This document shows positions 1 to 8,320 of a stretch of DNA of 64,000 bases, in pieces. Numbering within the stretch: the first letter of the stretch is position 1; each line of letters begins with the position of its first letter. The notes under the pieces were generated by a model. That model was not told where the DNA came from, ran no database searches, and saw only the letters and a program-made list of their open reading frames with translations. Origin of the DNA: Lachnoclostridium sp. UBA903 (lineage in GTDB: Bacteria > Bacillota > Clostridia > Lachnospirales > Lachnospiraceae); NCBI GenBank assembly GCA_002294045.1, contig DBEP01000114.1, positions 124,784-188,783 on the forward strand, written 5' to 3'. The position numbers and the translations under genes were made by a program.

Positions 1-498
1 GCAGGAAATCCTGCACCCTACCTGCTTAGTTTAATGACAATGTTTATTGTTTTACAGTTTATCGGAGGGCCGGGATGTATGTTTGGTTTGTATGTAAACA
101 TGGCATTTCTCTCAAAAAGTGAGCGTTTTAAGGCACAGGGAAAGATTTCACTGGTTCCGGGATTTTTTAATATTATTGAACCTACGGTTTACGGTATGCC
201 GGTTGTATTAAATCCAATTTTATTAATTCCCTTTGTAGGACTTCCCCTTGTGGTTTACCTGGCACTGTATCTCTGCCTTAAAATAGGAATGGTTACAACA
301 CCGGTAGTCAGCCTGGCAGTCATGGTTATGCCCGGGCCTATCGTGGGATTCTTACTTGGCGGCGGTATAGGCCTTGGAATCTTCTGTATTCTGGCCTGTG
401 TACTAAGTGCTGTAATTTACATGCCTTTCTTTAAAATTTTAGACAGACAGGCTATAAAAGAAGAAAAAGCAAGGGCTGAACAAATAGAGCAAATGTAA
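1..498 (+). CDS. PTS sugar transporter subunit IIC, C-terminal part (partial)
   Basis: The reading frame is open from base 1, so the gene begins before the window. The visible 165 residues are highly hydrophobic, with about four membrane segments and a Gly-rich reentrant-like stretch (FLLGGGIGLG). They contain the IIC signature region IIEPTVYGMPVVLNPILLIP, which matches the substrate-binding region of lactose/cellobiose-type EIIC proteins. The charged tail ends KARAEQIEQM. It would move a beta-glucoside or similar sugar across the membrane with phosphorylation by the IIB partner, which is not visible here. The GH1 phospho-glycosidase 120 bp downstream fits. Substrate is inferred from context only. 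Confidence 0.88.
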   Translation, partial: AGNPAPYLLSLMTMFIVLQFIGGPGCMFGLYVNMAFLSKSERFKAQGKISLVPGFFNIIEPTVYGMPVVLNPILLIPFVGLPLVVYLALYLCLKIGMVTTPVVSLAVMVMPGPIVGFLLGGGIGLGIFCILACVLSAVIYMPFFKILDRQAIKEEKARAEQIEQM

Positions 499-519
499 AG
501 GATACCGGCTGCCGACGAA

Positions 520-545
520 AATTGATAGGCAGAATTGATAGGCAG
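520..545. repeat. Tandem duplication of a 13-mer
   Basis: AATTGATAGGCAG occurs twice head to tail, at 520-532 and 533-545, in the gap between the PTS gene and the GH1 gene. It is probably a recent slippage duplication; no function is suggested. Confidence 0.8.
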
Positions 546-621
546 AAAAGTTAAAACAATAGATGGATAATTTTATTCAATAAATATTATAAAAAATATA
601 AATAGAAGGGAAGTAAAAATT

Positions 622-1980
622 ATGAGTAAATTTCCAAAAGAATTTTTATGGGGTTCCTCTACCAATGCACAGCAGTTTGAAGGAGGATGGAATGAGGGAG
701 GAAAAGGTTTATCCATAGCGGATGTCCGGACCGGTGAGTTTGCAGACGGATGGGAAGCACCGGAAGCAGCTTTTGACGATTTTAAAACCGCGGCCGACCA
801 TTATCATCATGTAGATGAAGATATCGATTTATACGGGGAGATGGGATTTGGCATCTACCGTTTTACCATGGCCTGGAGTCGGATTTTCCCCAAAGGGGAT
901 GATGAAAAACCGAATCAGGAGGGGCTGGATTTTTACGACCATATGCTTACCGCCCTGGAACGAAATCATATTAAGGTTGTCTGCACCTTATATGCTTATG
1001 ATATGCCCCAGGCTTTGCTTGAGAGGAGGGGCGGATTTATGAGCGGGGAAGGAGTTGCGGCATATTGCCGTTATGTAGACACCGTATCAAAGTATTTTAA
1101 AGGCCGTATTCATTATTACGTACCCTTTAACGAACAAAATACCATGCTTTGGATACCGAAATATTGTACCGGTTCAGAGCCAAAGACACCAGCGGAAAAA
1201 TTTATTTATGACCATAACCTGAATCTGTGTTATGCGAAAGCTGCCCGTATCATTCATGCAAATGATTCCCAGGCCAAGGTAGGCGGCAATATCTGTAATA
1301 CATGTAATTATCCCGCCACCTGTAATCCGAAGGATATAGAAGCCATGGATAAGGCAAATTACTCCAGTTATGCTTATGGGGATATCTTCTGCCGCGGCGT
1401 ATATCCTAAATATTATTTAAAACGTTTTCCGGGTGTTGATTTTGATTCCATTATTCAGCCTGGGGATATGGAAATCATAGGAGATGCAAAACCTGACTTT
1501 TTAAGCCTGACCTATTATATGAGCAACGTGTGCGGGCAGGAAGCCGCCGGAGATACTCTTTTAAATACAAAGATGAGCAATCCTTATTTAAAGACAACGG
1601 AATGGGGCTGGAATATTGACCCTTACGGATTTTACCATTATCTCATGGATTTTTATCACAGATATCGTATGCCGGTTCTCATTCTGGAAAACGGACTCGG
1701 TCACACGGATAAGTTAGAAGCAGACGGAACTGTTCATGATGATTACCGGATTACATATTTGAGAGACCACATTCATTGGATGGCAGAGGCAGTGGAAGAC
1801 GGAGTTGATATGATTGGTTACTGCACATGGAGTGCCACGGATTTATATTCTACCCATGAAGGCTTCGAAAAGCGTTATGGTTTTGTATATGTAGATAAAA
1901 ATACAATGAAGCGTTTTAGAAAAGACAGCTTTTATTGGTATAAAAAAGTAATTGAAACCAATGGTGAATGCCTGGAATAG
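622..1980 (+). CDS. GH1 family 6-phospho-beta-glucosidase / beta-glucosidase
   Basis: Glycoside hydrolase family 1 protein of 452 residues, a normal length. It starts with the usual N-terminus FPKEFLWGSSTNAQQFEGG. The acid/base glutamate is in FNEQ (E171) and the nucleophile glutamate in ILENG (E356). The NEQ form rather than NEP is common in enzymes acting on PTS-imported phosphorylated glucosides, and the PTS IIC gene just upstream supports that role. The ATG follows AGAAGGGAAG. It would release glucose 6-phosphate and an aglycone or glucose in the cytoplasm. The exact disaccharide cannot be told from sequence. Confidence 0.9.
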   Translation: MSKFPKEFLWGSSTNAQQFEGGWNEGGKGLSIADVRTGEFADGWEAPEAAFDDFKTAADHYHHVDEDIDLYGEMGFGIYRFTMAWSRIFPKGDDEKPNQEGLDFYDHMLTALERNHIKVVCTLYAYDMPQALLERRGGFMSGEGVAAYCRYVDTVSKYFKGRIHYYVPFNEQNTMLWIPKYCTGSEPKTPAEKFIYDHNLNLCYAKAARIIHANDSQAKVGGNICNTCNYPATCNPKDIEAMDKANYSSYAYGDIFCRGVYPKYYLKRFPGVDFDSIIQPGDMEIIGDAKPDFLSLTYYMSNVCGQEAAGDTLLNTKMSNPYLKTTEWGWNIDPYGFYHYLMDFYHRYRMPVLILENGLGHTDKLEADGTVHDDYRITYLRDHIHWMAEAVEDGVDMIGYCTWSATDLYSTHEGFEKRYGFVYVDKNTMKRFRKDSFYWYKKVIETNGECLE

Positions 1981-2008
1981 AGTAAGAAACTCTGGCAGGA
2001 AAATTAAG

Positions 2009-2018
2009 AAAACGTTTT
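2009..2018. promoter_or_regulatory. AAAACGTTTT palindrome, possible LacI/CcpA-type operator
   Basis: A perfect 10-bp palindrome with a central CG lies just upstream of the ribosome binding site of the epimerase gene. Central-CG palindromes are typical of LacI/GalR and CcpA operators, but the flanks depart from the cre consensus at several positions. Function is a guess. Confidence 0.25.
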
Positions 2019-2033
2019 AGGGAGGCGGATGAA

Positions 2034-2684
2034 GTGGGAAAATTACTATGCCCAAGTATGATGTGTGCTGATTTTGGAAATCTTTTCAGGGAAATCCAAC
2101 TCCTTGAAGAAGCAGGTGCGGATATTTTTCATATTGACCTGATGGACGGCCGGTTTGTTCCCAATTATGGTATGGGGCTTCAGGACATGGAATATATCTG
2201 CGGTCATGCAAAAATTCCTTGTGATCTGCACATGATGTGTGAAAATCCGGGTAATTATATAGAAAAATTTGCTTCTCTGGGTATACAGATTATCTATATT
2301 CATCCTGAGACCGACATGCATTCACCAAGAACGCTGCAAAAAATCCGGGAATCGGGAGCAAATCCCGGAATAGCAATTAATCCGGGAACCGCTTATCCGG
2401 TTATAGAGCCTCTGCTGAGTCTGGTTGATTATGTTTTGGTTATGACGGTGAATCCGGGATTTGCAGGACAGAAATATCTGCCTTTTGTGGATGAAAAGAT
2501 TGAAAGGCTCCTATCTGTAAAGAAACGGTATGGTTTTAAAATTATGATTGACGGAGCTTGCGGAGAAGATGTTATTAAGCGTCTGAGTGAAAAGGGTGCC
2601 GAAGGTTTTATATTGGGAACAAGTGCATTGTTCGGGAAAGAAAGTTCCTATACAGAAATCATGCTTAAGCTCAGGGCACTGTAG
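2034..2684 (+). CDS. Ribulose-phosphate 3-epimerase family protein (Rpe/AlsE-like)
   Basis: TIM-barrel epimerase of 216 residues. It begins with the typical LCPSMMCADFGNL. It carries the metal and catalytic motifs HIDLMDG, DLHMMCENP and VMTVNPGFAGQKY. The second catalytic aspartate lies in MIDGAC, where canonical Rpe has VDGG. The GTG start at 2034 follows GGGAGGCGG. Rpe interconverts ribulose 5-phosphate and xylulose 5-phosphate; AlsE-type relatives act on allulose 6-phosphate. The change in the last motif and the location in a sugar operon beside an RpiB-like gene favour a catabolic paralogue over the housekeeping enzyme. Confidence 0.85.
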   Translation: MGKLLCPSMMCADFGNLFREIQLLEEAGADIFHIDLMDGRFVPNYGMGLQDMEYICGHAKIPCDLHMMCENPGNYIEKFASLGIQIIYIHPETDMHSPRTLQKIRESGANPGIAINPGTAYPVIEPLLSLVDYVLVMTVNPGFAGQKYLPFVDEKIERLLSVKKRYGFKIMIDGACGEDVIKRLSEKGAEGFILGTSALFGKESSYTEIMLKLRAL

Positions 2685-2774
2685 ACAGATTATTATGATG
2701 AAATCATACTTTAAACCTGAAACTGGGAAATTATTTTATATAAATGGTATGTCTGACCAGAAATGGAGGAAAAT

Positions 2775-3248
2775 ATGAAGATAGGAATTGGCAATGACCA
2801 TATTGCGCTGGACATGAAGAAACAGATAACGGAATATCTTGAGAGCAAAGGTTATGAGATTATAAATTATGGGACAGATAGTTATGAAAGGTTTGATTAT
2901 CCCATATCCGGGGAAGCGGTTGCAGGTGCAGTGGTATCGGGGGAAGTTGATTGCGGTATCCTGATATGCGGGACAGGAGTGGGAATTTCCATATCCGCAA
3001 ACAAAGTAAACGGAATACGTGCTTGCGTTTGCTCTGAGCCGTATTCTGCCAGGTTGTCCAAACTGCATAATAATACCAATATTTTAGCCTTTGGTTCCAG
3101 GGTTATTGGAATTGAGCTTGCGAAAATGATTGTTGATGAATGGCTGGCGGCAGAATTTGAAGGCGGAAGGCATCAAAAAAGAATTGACATGGTAAAGGAA
3201 ATTGAAGAAAAACAGAAAAATATTATGGGTGGTTTTTATATTTCTTGA
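2775..3248 (+). CDS. RpiB/LacAB family sugar-phosphate isomerase
   Basis: Protein of 157 residues starting MKIGIGNDHIA. An upstream in-frame ATG at 2763 overlaps the GGAGG that serves this start, so 2775 is preferred. RpiB motifs are present: the substrate loop near DH, the catalytic-cysteine motif ICGTGVGISISANK, GIRACVCSEPYSARLSKLHNN, and NILAFGSRVIG. The family isomerises ribose 5-phosphate/ribulose 5-phosphate, allose 6-phosphate or galactose 6-phosphate. Next to the Rpe/AlsE-like gene it could form an allose-type or other sugar-phosphate route. Last gene before a strong terminator. Confidence 0.88.
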   Translation: MKIGIGNDHIALDMKKQITEYLESKGYEIINYGTDSYERFDYPISGEAVAGAVVSGEVDCGILICGTGVGISISANKVNGIRACVCSEPYSARLSKLHNNTNILAFGSRVIGIELAKMIVDEWLAAEFEGGRHQKRIDMVKEIEEKQKNIMGGFYIS

Positions 3249-3323
3249 CATTGGAAAACAGTTTCGGCCTGCTTCCTGTTATGAATGTGACTGGAAAGGC
3301 AGCTGGGAAAAAGAAGGTGGCAA

Positions 3324-3363
3324 GGCGTACAATTCTTATTTTAAGAATTGTACGCCTTTTTTG
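3324..3363 (+). terminator. Rho-independent terminator
   Basis: A perfect 15-bp stem (GGCGTACAATTCTTA, 3324-3338, with its complement at 3342-3356) closes a 3-nt loop and runs into seven T residues. It ends the GH1-Rpe-RpiB transcription unit. Confidence 0.95.
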
Positions 3364-3487
3364 TATAAAACATAATGATTTACGGCGAAAAACATAGATT
3401 TCATGTCCATAAATAAATTATTTTTTATGTAACAAGACTATATATTATACAATGTTATTAAAACATGATATAAAAATTAATATTTTA

Positions 3488-3516
3488 TTGACAGATTTGA
3501 CAGAATGTATTATTAT
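3488..3516 (+). promoter_or_regulatory. Sigma-A type promoter for the sugar ABC operon
   Basis: TTGACA at 3488-3493, a 17-bp spacer, then TATTAT at 3511-3516. A second TTGACA (3497-3502) and TATAAT (3522-3527) overlap it with a 19-bp spacer. The promoter is 50 bp before the first permease gene. Confidence 0.7.
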
Positions 3517-3566
3517 AAAATTATAATTAATTAATTTAATAAAACAAATAAATCACAGGGGGCTTT

Positions 3567-4526
3567 ATGGACGCAATCTCAGCAAATAAAGAATATAATT
3601 TCAATCACCGTAAAAGAAAGCGAAGAATAGAAAAAGTAAAGCTGAATTTGTGGTGCTGGCTTTTTCTTTTGCCTACTCTGATCTTTTATATTTTATTTCA
3701 AGGCTGGCCTATTGTAAGCAGTATTTATTATTCCTTTTTAAATTGGAGCGGATTGACATCAAATGCAGAAATAGTATATTTATCCAACTACAGAGAACTG
3801 TTAACGGATACCCAGTTCTGGAATTCATTTTTTAATAGTTTTAAATATGCACTTTTATATGTGCCGCTACAGTTATTTGTTTCCTTAATGTTTGCTTATA
3901 TTTTAAACAACCGGGCCTTGAAGGGGCGCACAGCCTACAGAACTTTGTATTTTGTTCCTGTTATTACCACTACATCCATTGTAGGTATCGTTATGGTGTT
4001 TATATGGAGCGTACAGGGACCGGTAAACAGTGTGCTGACAGTATTGAAGATAATTTCTAAGCCGCTGAATTTTTTAGGAAGCGGTTCTCTTGCATTTATT
4101 ACGGTCCTGCTGATAGGCATATGGAAAGATTGCGGTACCTATATGATTTACTGGCTGGCAGGATTACAGAGTGTATCCGATGATGTAATAGAAGCCGCCA
4201 GGGTGGATGGAGCCGGCAACAAGAGAGTGTTTTTCTCCATTATCCTGCCTTTAATAAAACCGGTCGGAGGCGTAATCATGACGTTATGTTTTATTAATGC
4301 TTTAAAGGTTTTTGATATCATAAAAACCATGACGGAAGGCGGACCGTTTTATTCAACGGATGTTATCGCAACTTACGTTTACCGGATGGCCTTTTCCAGT
4401 GAGATGGGAATGCCAAGACTGGGTTATGCCAGCGCTGCCGCCACGGCTTTCGGGATAGTTGTCATTTTGGTAGGAATCGTATTGAACGGTATAAAGAACC
4501 GTTTAACAGACAAACAGGAATATTAA
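3567..4526 (+). CDS. Carbohydrate ABC transporter permease (MalF/UgpA type)
   Basis: Membrane protein of 319 residues. A basic N-terminal tail (RKRKRR) is followed by about six transmembrane segments, the first at LWCWLFLLPTLIFYILFQGW. The cytoplasmic EAA loop, which docks the ATPase, reads EAARVDGAGNKRVFFSIILPLIKP near residues 208-231. GTEGGPFYSTD-like residues (MTEGGPFYSTD) near the C-terminus are typical of MalF-type permeases. It starts 17 bp before the partner permease and pairs with the lipoprotein at 8321. No ATPase gene lies in this operon, so a shared MsmX/UgpC-type ATPase is likely. Confidence 0.93.
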   Translation: MDAISANKEYNFNHRKRKRRIEKVKLNLWCWLFLLPTLIFYILFQGWPIVSSIYYSFLNWSGLTSNAEIVYLSNYRELLTDTQFWNSFFNSFKYALLYVPLQLFVSLMFAYILNNRALKGRTAYRTLYFVPVITTTSIVGIVMVFIWSVQGPVNSVLTVLKIISKPLNFLGSGSLAFITVLLIGIWKDCGTYMIYWLAGLQSVSDDVIEAARVDGAGNKRVFFSIILPLIKPVGGVIMTLCFINALKVFDIIKTMTEGGPFYSTDVIATYVYRMAFSSEMGMPRLGYASAAATAFGIVVILVGIVLNGIKNRLTDKQEY

Positions 4527-4542
4527 AAGAAGGAAGGATGCT

Positions 4543-5412
4543 ATGGGAAAAAACGAACAACGGAAACGGCATAAAACCGCATCGGTCATTATGAGAATTA
4601 AGACAATCATAACCCATGCCATTTTAATTGGTATTGCAATTATATGGATTTACCCATTTATCTGGATGGTGACGGCATCATTTAAGTCCCAGTCGGAATT
4701 TTTCGGTAACAAGCTGAATTTAATACCGAAACAATTTACCTTTGACAATATCCTGCGGGTATGGAATTCCAATAACTTCAATATTTATTTTTTTAATACG
4801 GTAATTGTTACGGTTTGTGTCGTATTTATGGTCTTGGGATTAACGGTTACGGCAGGATATGTATTCGGACGTTATGAATTTATTGGAAAAAAAATTATCA
4901 TGGGTATTTTTGTAGCCAGTATATCCATTCCACTTGTCAGCACCATGATTCCTATTTATCAGCTGGTTAAGGGTATGGGGTTAGTAGGAACCAGAACAGG
5001 GTTGATTTTGGCTTCCGCAGGCGGCGGACATGTAATTTTTTTATTACTTTATTCCTCTTATTTCAGACAGCTTCCGAAAGAACTGGAAGAGGCGGCTAAA
5101 ATAGACGGCTGCGGTTTTTTCAGGATTTTCCTGTCAATCATGTTCCCTCTTTCAAAGCCTATCGGCACCACCGTTTTGATTATGGAGTCTGTCTGGACCT
5201 GGAATGATTTCCTGAGACCGTTGATTCTGACCTTAAACAATCCGTCTTCAAGAACGCTGGCTGTCGGCTTATATGCATTTAAAGGGGAAAATACCGTGGA
5301 CTGGACGGGGATTGCCGCAGGAGGCACCATTTCATTGATTCCGGTTGCCTTATTGTTTATTTTCTTACAAAAATATTTTGTGGACGGTGTATCCGGTGCC
5401 GTTAAAAGTTAG
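4543..5412 (+). CDS. Carbohydrate ABC transporter permease (MalG/UgpE type)
   Basis: Second permease of the sugar importer, 289 residues with about six membrane segments. It has the MalG-type sequence FIWMVTASFKSQSEFF near the N-terminus and the EAA loop EEAAKIDGCGFFRIFLSIMFPLSKP in the third quarter. The ATG follows AAGGAAGG. The stop codon at 5410-5412 abuts a copy of a dispersed repeat that fills the gap to the next gene. Confidence 0.93.
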   Translation: MGKNEQRKRHKTASVIMRIKTIITHAILIGIAIIWIYPFIWMVTASFKSQSEFFGNKLNLIPKQFTFDNILRVWNSNNFNIYFFNTVIVTVCVVFMVLGLTVTAGYVFGRYEFIGKKIIMGIFVASISIPLVSTMIPIYQLVKGMGLVGTRTGLILASAGGGHVIFLLLYSSYFRQLPKELEEAAKIDGCGFFRIFLSIMFPLSKPIGTTVLIMESVWTWNDFLRPLILTLNNPSSRTLAVGLYAFKGENTVDWTGIAAGGTISLIPVALLFIFLQKYFVDGVSGAVKS

Positions 5413-5502
5413 AATGTGTTTGAAGATGTTTGTGCGGGCCGGATGTCCGTTTATTCGCAAAGCGGGGTGTTCAGACGGCGCTGTGATTTTTAGGCACGTT
5501 CC
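5411..5502 (+). repeat. Dispersed inverted-repeat element, copy A (internally deleted)
   Basis: The left part (AGAATGTGTTTGAAGATG...) and the right part (CGCAAAGCGGGGTGTTCAGA...) match the two ends of the full-length copy at 53232. The middle is missing and the right end is worn. It sits between the second permease and the isomerase gene without breaking either. Confidence 0.7.
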
Positions 5503-5522
5503 AGAAAGGAAGTGGAAAATAC

Positions 5523-6392
5523 ATGAAAATAGGATTATTAACAAATTTTTTGGTAAAAGAAGGGATGAAAAATATTGAGGAAGTTGCGGCTTGGGCCGTT
5601 AAGAATGGATTTGAGGATTTGGAAATAGGACCCACACTGCCCATGGTAAGCGAAGAATTCCGGAAGATACAGGATTCCGGTAATATTGGCATCTCTGCCA
5701 TGACATATTGCCGTAATTATCTCAGCAGTGATGAAGAAGAAGCCGGCGTACATATTGCAGAATTAAAAAAGCGTATAAAATTTGCAGGCAGCCTGGGAAT
5801 CGACAAGATAGTAACGTCAACGGGAATTGATAAAAAAATCGAAGAAGGTGTTTATGACAGGGCAGATGCAATCCGTAAGATTCCGGTAAGAAGCCTTGAT
5901 AAATTTTTAAAAGTATTTTATCCCATTGTTGATTTAGCGGAACAGTACCATGTTAAACTTGCATTTGAAAATTGCCCGCTGATGGGGAATATAGCCATAT
6001 CTCCGGTTATGTGGAGGCTGATATTCGAAAAACTGGACAGTAAAAATGTGGGTCTGGCATATGATCCTTCCCATTTACTCTGGCAGTTTATAGACCCTTA
6101 TAAACCAATCGCTGAATTTAAGGATAGAATTTTTCATGTACATGCAAAAGATACCCAGATACATTATGACCTGTTAAAGGAATCCGGATTTCTTACCGAT
6201 TTTCGTTGGTTTAACTATCGGATACCGGGCCGCGGTGAGCTTGACTGGGATAAGTTCATTCAGGAATTAAAAAAGAACGGTTATGACAAAACAATCAGTA
6301 TCGAGCATGAGGATGCGGATTATGAACAGGGATTGGCATCGGTTCAGGAAGGGCTTCTTCTGGGGCGGTCCTATTTAAAAAAATATGTTTAA
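5523..6392 (+). CDS. Sugar phosphate isomerase/epimerase (AP endonuclease family 2 TIM barrel)
   Basis: TIM-barrel protein of 289 residues in the xylose isomerase-like/IolE family. Typical late-strand motifs are LAFENCPLMGN, GLAYDPSHLLW, IFHVHAKDTQ and ISIEHEDAD. These hold the Glu, Asp/His, His and Glu that normally bind a divalent metal. The ATG at 5523 follows GAAAGGAAG. The next genes encode a Gfo/Idh/MocA dehydrogenase and a second barrel protein, a set usual for oxidation and isomerisation of inositols or rare sugars. The substrate is unknown. Confidence 0.88.
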   Translation: MKIGLLTNFLVKEGMKNIEEVAAWAVKNGFEDLEIGPTLPMVSEEFRKIQDSGNIGISAMTYCRNYLSSDEEEAGVHIAELKKRIKFAGSLGIDKIVTSTGIDKKIEEGVYDRADAIRKIPVRSLDKFLKVFYPIVDLAEQYHVKLAFENCPLMGNIAISPVMWRLIFEKLDSKNVGLAYDPSHLLWQFIDPYKPIAEFKDRIFHVHAKDTQIHYDLLKESGFLTDFRWFNYRIPGRGELDWDKFIQELKKNGYDKTISIEHEDADYEQGLASVQEGLLLGRSYLKKYV

Positions 6393-6406
6393 AAGGAGGA
6401 TTTGGT

Positions 6407-7501
6407 GTGGTTAGAATTGGTATTGTGGGAACCGGTGAAACAATCGGTATCGCCAAGCTGCATATTGAAGCTTATAAGCTGATTGAGGAGGTAAAAATCA
6501 CCGCCTTGTACGATATTTTACCGGGCCGGACAGAAGCTTATATTGAAAAATTTGATTTAAGGGATGCAAAACCCTGTAAAAGCTATGAAGAGCTTTTAAG
6601 TCTGTCGGATGCGGTCAGTATCTGCACTCCGAATTTTACACATGTTGATTTAACGGTTCAGGCTTTAAAAGCAGGTAAACACGTTTTGTGTGAAAAGCCT
6701 TTCGGCATCCATGAAGAAGATACGAAAGAAGCGGTAAAATATGCGAAGATAACAGGGCTTGTAAACATGATAGGTTTATGTTACCGGGGAATACCGGGGA
6801 TGATTTATATGAAAAAAGCAATTGATGAAGGTAAACTGGGTGATATTTATTATGTAAGGCAAACCTTGGGAGGCGGCAGAATCGGCAGCCGGCATGTAAA
6901 CCTGGAATGGAGAATGCAGAAGGATTTATCCGGGCCGGGCGCTTTGGCGGACTTCGGAAGCCATATGTTAGATATCGGTGACTGGCTGATCGGTGAGAGA
7001 GCCGGTAAGATTACGGAAGTCAGCTGTATGGAAAATACCTTTATCCAGGAACGCCAGGTAATCGGCAAAGAAGAGAAAGGGAAGGTAACCAATGGCGACG
7101 TAGCTGTTTTTTCGGCAAGAACGGATGGGGGAGCATTGCTTTCCTTCACAGCCAGCCGGCTTGCCGGAAGCCATTCTGTGGAAGTGGCCGGAAGCGGCGG
7201 CTGCATCAGCTTTGACGGACAGAATCCGTTCCAGGTAATGCTTCAATTAAAGAACGAGAACGATATATACGGGGCAAAAAATGTAATTGATGTGCCGGAA
7301 GAATTATATATGGTGGATAAATGGGCACCTAAAAAACCATTCCTGATTAATTTTTATCTGGAAGCGAGGGAATTCATCGGAGCCATTGAGAATAACACAT
7401 CCGTATCCGCTGATTTTGAGAGGGGCGCTTATATTCAGAAGTTAATTGACGCGCTTCAAAGCTCAGCAGACAGAAACGAGGTCGTTAAAATCAATTTTTA
7501 G
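6407..7501 (+). CDS. Gfo/Idh/MocA family NAD(P)-dependent oxidoreductase
   Basis: Protein of 364 residues. The N-terminal Rossmann fold has IGIVGTGETIG and continues with SICTPNFTHVDLTVQALKAG. The family motif CEKPFG provides the catalytic Lys. The C-terminal domain has the conserved GPGALADFGSHMLDIGDWLIG, with the usual Asp/His active-site pair. GTG start at 6407 after AAAGGAGG. Such enzymes oxidise inositols, sugar lactone precursors or keto-sugars. Sandwiched between two TIM-barrel isomerase genes with gaps of 12-14 bp, it is clearly part of the same operon. Confidence 0.92.
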   Translation: MVRIGIVGTGETIGIAKLHIEAYKLIEEVKITALYDILPGRTEAYIEKFDLRDAKPCKSYEELLSLSDAVSICTPNFTHVDLTVQALKAGKHVLCEKPFGIHEEDTKEAVKYAKITGLVNMIGLCYRGIPGMIYMKKAIDEGKLGDIYYVRQTLGGGRIGSRHVNLEWRMQKDLSGPGALADFGSHMLDIGDWLIGERAGKITEVSCMENTFIQERQVIGKEEKGKVTNGDVAVFSARTDGGALLSFTASRLAGSHSVEVAGSGGCISFDGQNPFQVMLQLKNENDIYGAKNVIDVPEELYMVDKWAPKKPFLINFYLEAREFIGAIENNTSVSADFERGAYIQKLIDALQSSADRNEVVKINF

Positions 7502-7513
7502 AAGGAGAAGCAT

Positions 7514-8302
7514 ATGAAACTGGGATGTCATGCAGTATTATTTAAGGACAAAATAGCTGCGGAAACGGAGCAGGTTTTGTCTCAGATACAACAAACCGGT
7601 TTTGCCGGGGCTGAAATTGGTTCCAGATTTTTTGGAACGGATAAGAAAGAGTATTTACAGCAAATGCTAAAAAAACATGGGGTTGAAATGGCGGGAATGC
7701 ATTCCGGGATTTTATTGACGGATGTACTGGATAAAAAGGAAGAAGCTTTTCAGGATGTAATTAAGGTCATGGAATTTGTAAGAGATATGCCGGACAAAAA
7801 TGTCATTATGACCGGATTAAACAAGCCGCAGGCTGCTGAAACAGCCGATATGAGGCTGGCTGATTCGGACATGGTAAAAGAAATTGCAATAGGGCTGAAT
7901 GAACTTGCGCAGATTGCGGGGGAGAAGGGAGTAAGGCTTCATTATCACAATCATAGCTGGGAATTTGAAAATAATGGGTTGATTTTCCACAGTATCGGCA
8001 AATACGCGGTCAATCTGAATTTTGCCCTGGATACGGGGTGGGCTTATTCCATGGGGTATGACCCGGTTGCTCTGATGGAACAATATCCTGACCGGTTTCA
8101 TTATGTTCATCTGCGGGATTATAAAAAGGAATCAGGCGAATTTGTCGATTTAGGAAACGGCAATATGAATTATAAAGATATGATGGAGAAATTAAAGGCA
8201 ATTATGGGAAGGGAGGATTGGGCCGTGGTAGAGTATGAGACTGGAGAAGAAGACTTTACCAGATATGTACATGCTTATGAATACCTGCAGAAATTTATCT
8301 AG
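7514..8302 (+). CDS. Sugar phosphate isomerase/epimerase (second TIM barrel)
   Basis: Protein of 262 residues in the same superfamily as the gene at 5523 but clearly distinct. Motifs are VRLHYHNHSWEFE, NFALDTGWAYSMGYDP, HYVHLRDYK and WAVVEYETGE, providing the metal-binding Glu, Asp, His and Glu. It resembles IolE/IolI and ketose 3-epimerase-like proteins. The ATG follows AGAAGGAG, 12 bp after the dehydrogenase. Two different barrel enzymes flanking one dehydrogenase suggest a two-step epimerisation or dehydration around an oxidised sugar. Confidence 0.88.
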   Translation: MKLGCHAVLFKDKIAAETEQVLSQIQQTGFAGAEIGSRFFGTDKKEYLQQMLKKHGVEMAGMHSGILLTDVLDKKEEAFQDVIKVMEFVRDMPDKNVIMTGLNKPQAAETADMRLADSDMVKEIAIGLNELAQIAGEKGVRLHYHNHSWEFENNGLIFHSIGKYAVNLNFALDTGWAYSMGYDPVALMEQYPDRFHYVHLRDYKKESGEFVDLGNGNMNYKDMMEKLKAIMGREDWAVVEYETGEEDFTRYVHAYEYLQKFI

Positions 8303-8320
8303 AAAAGAGGAGGTTATTTT

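Noticed and set aside
2005..2020. CcpA cre site upstream of the epimerase gene
   Set aside because: The palindrome departs from the cre consensus at three or more positions; it is kept only as a low-confidence operator-like palindrome.
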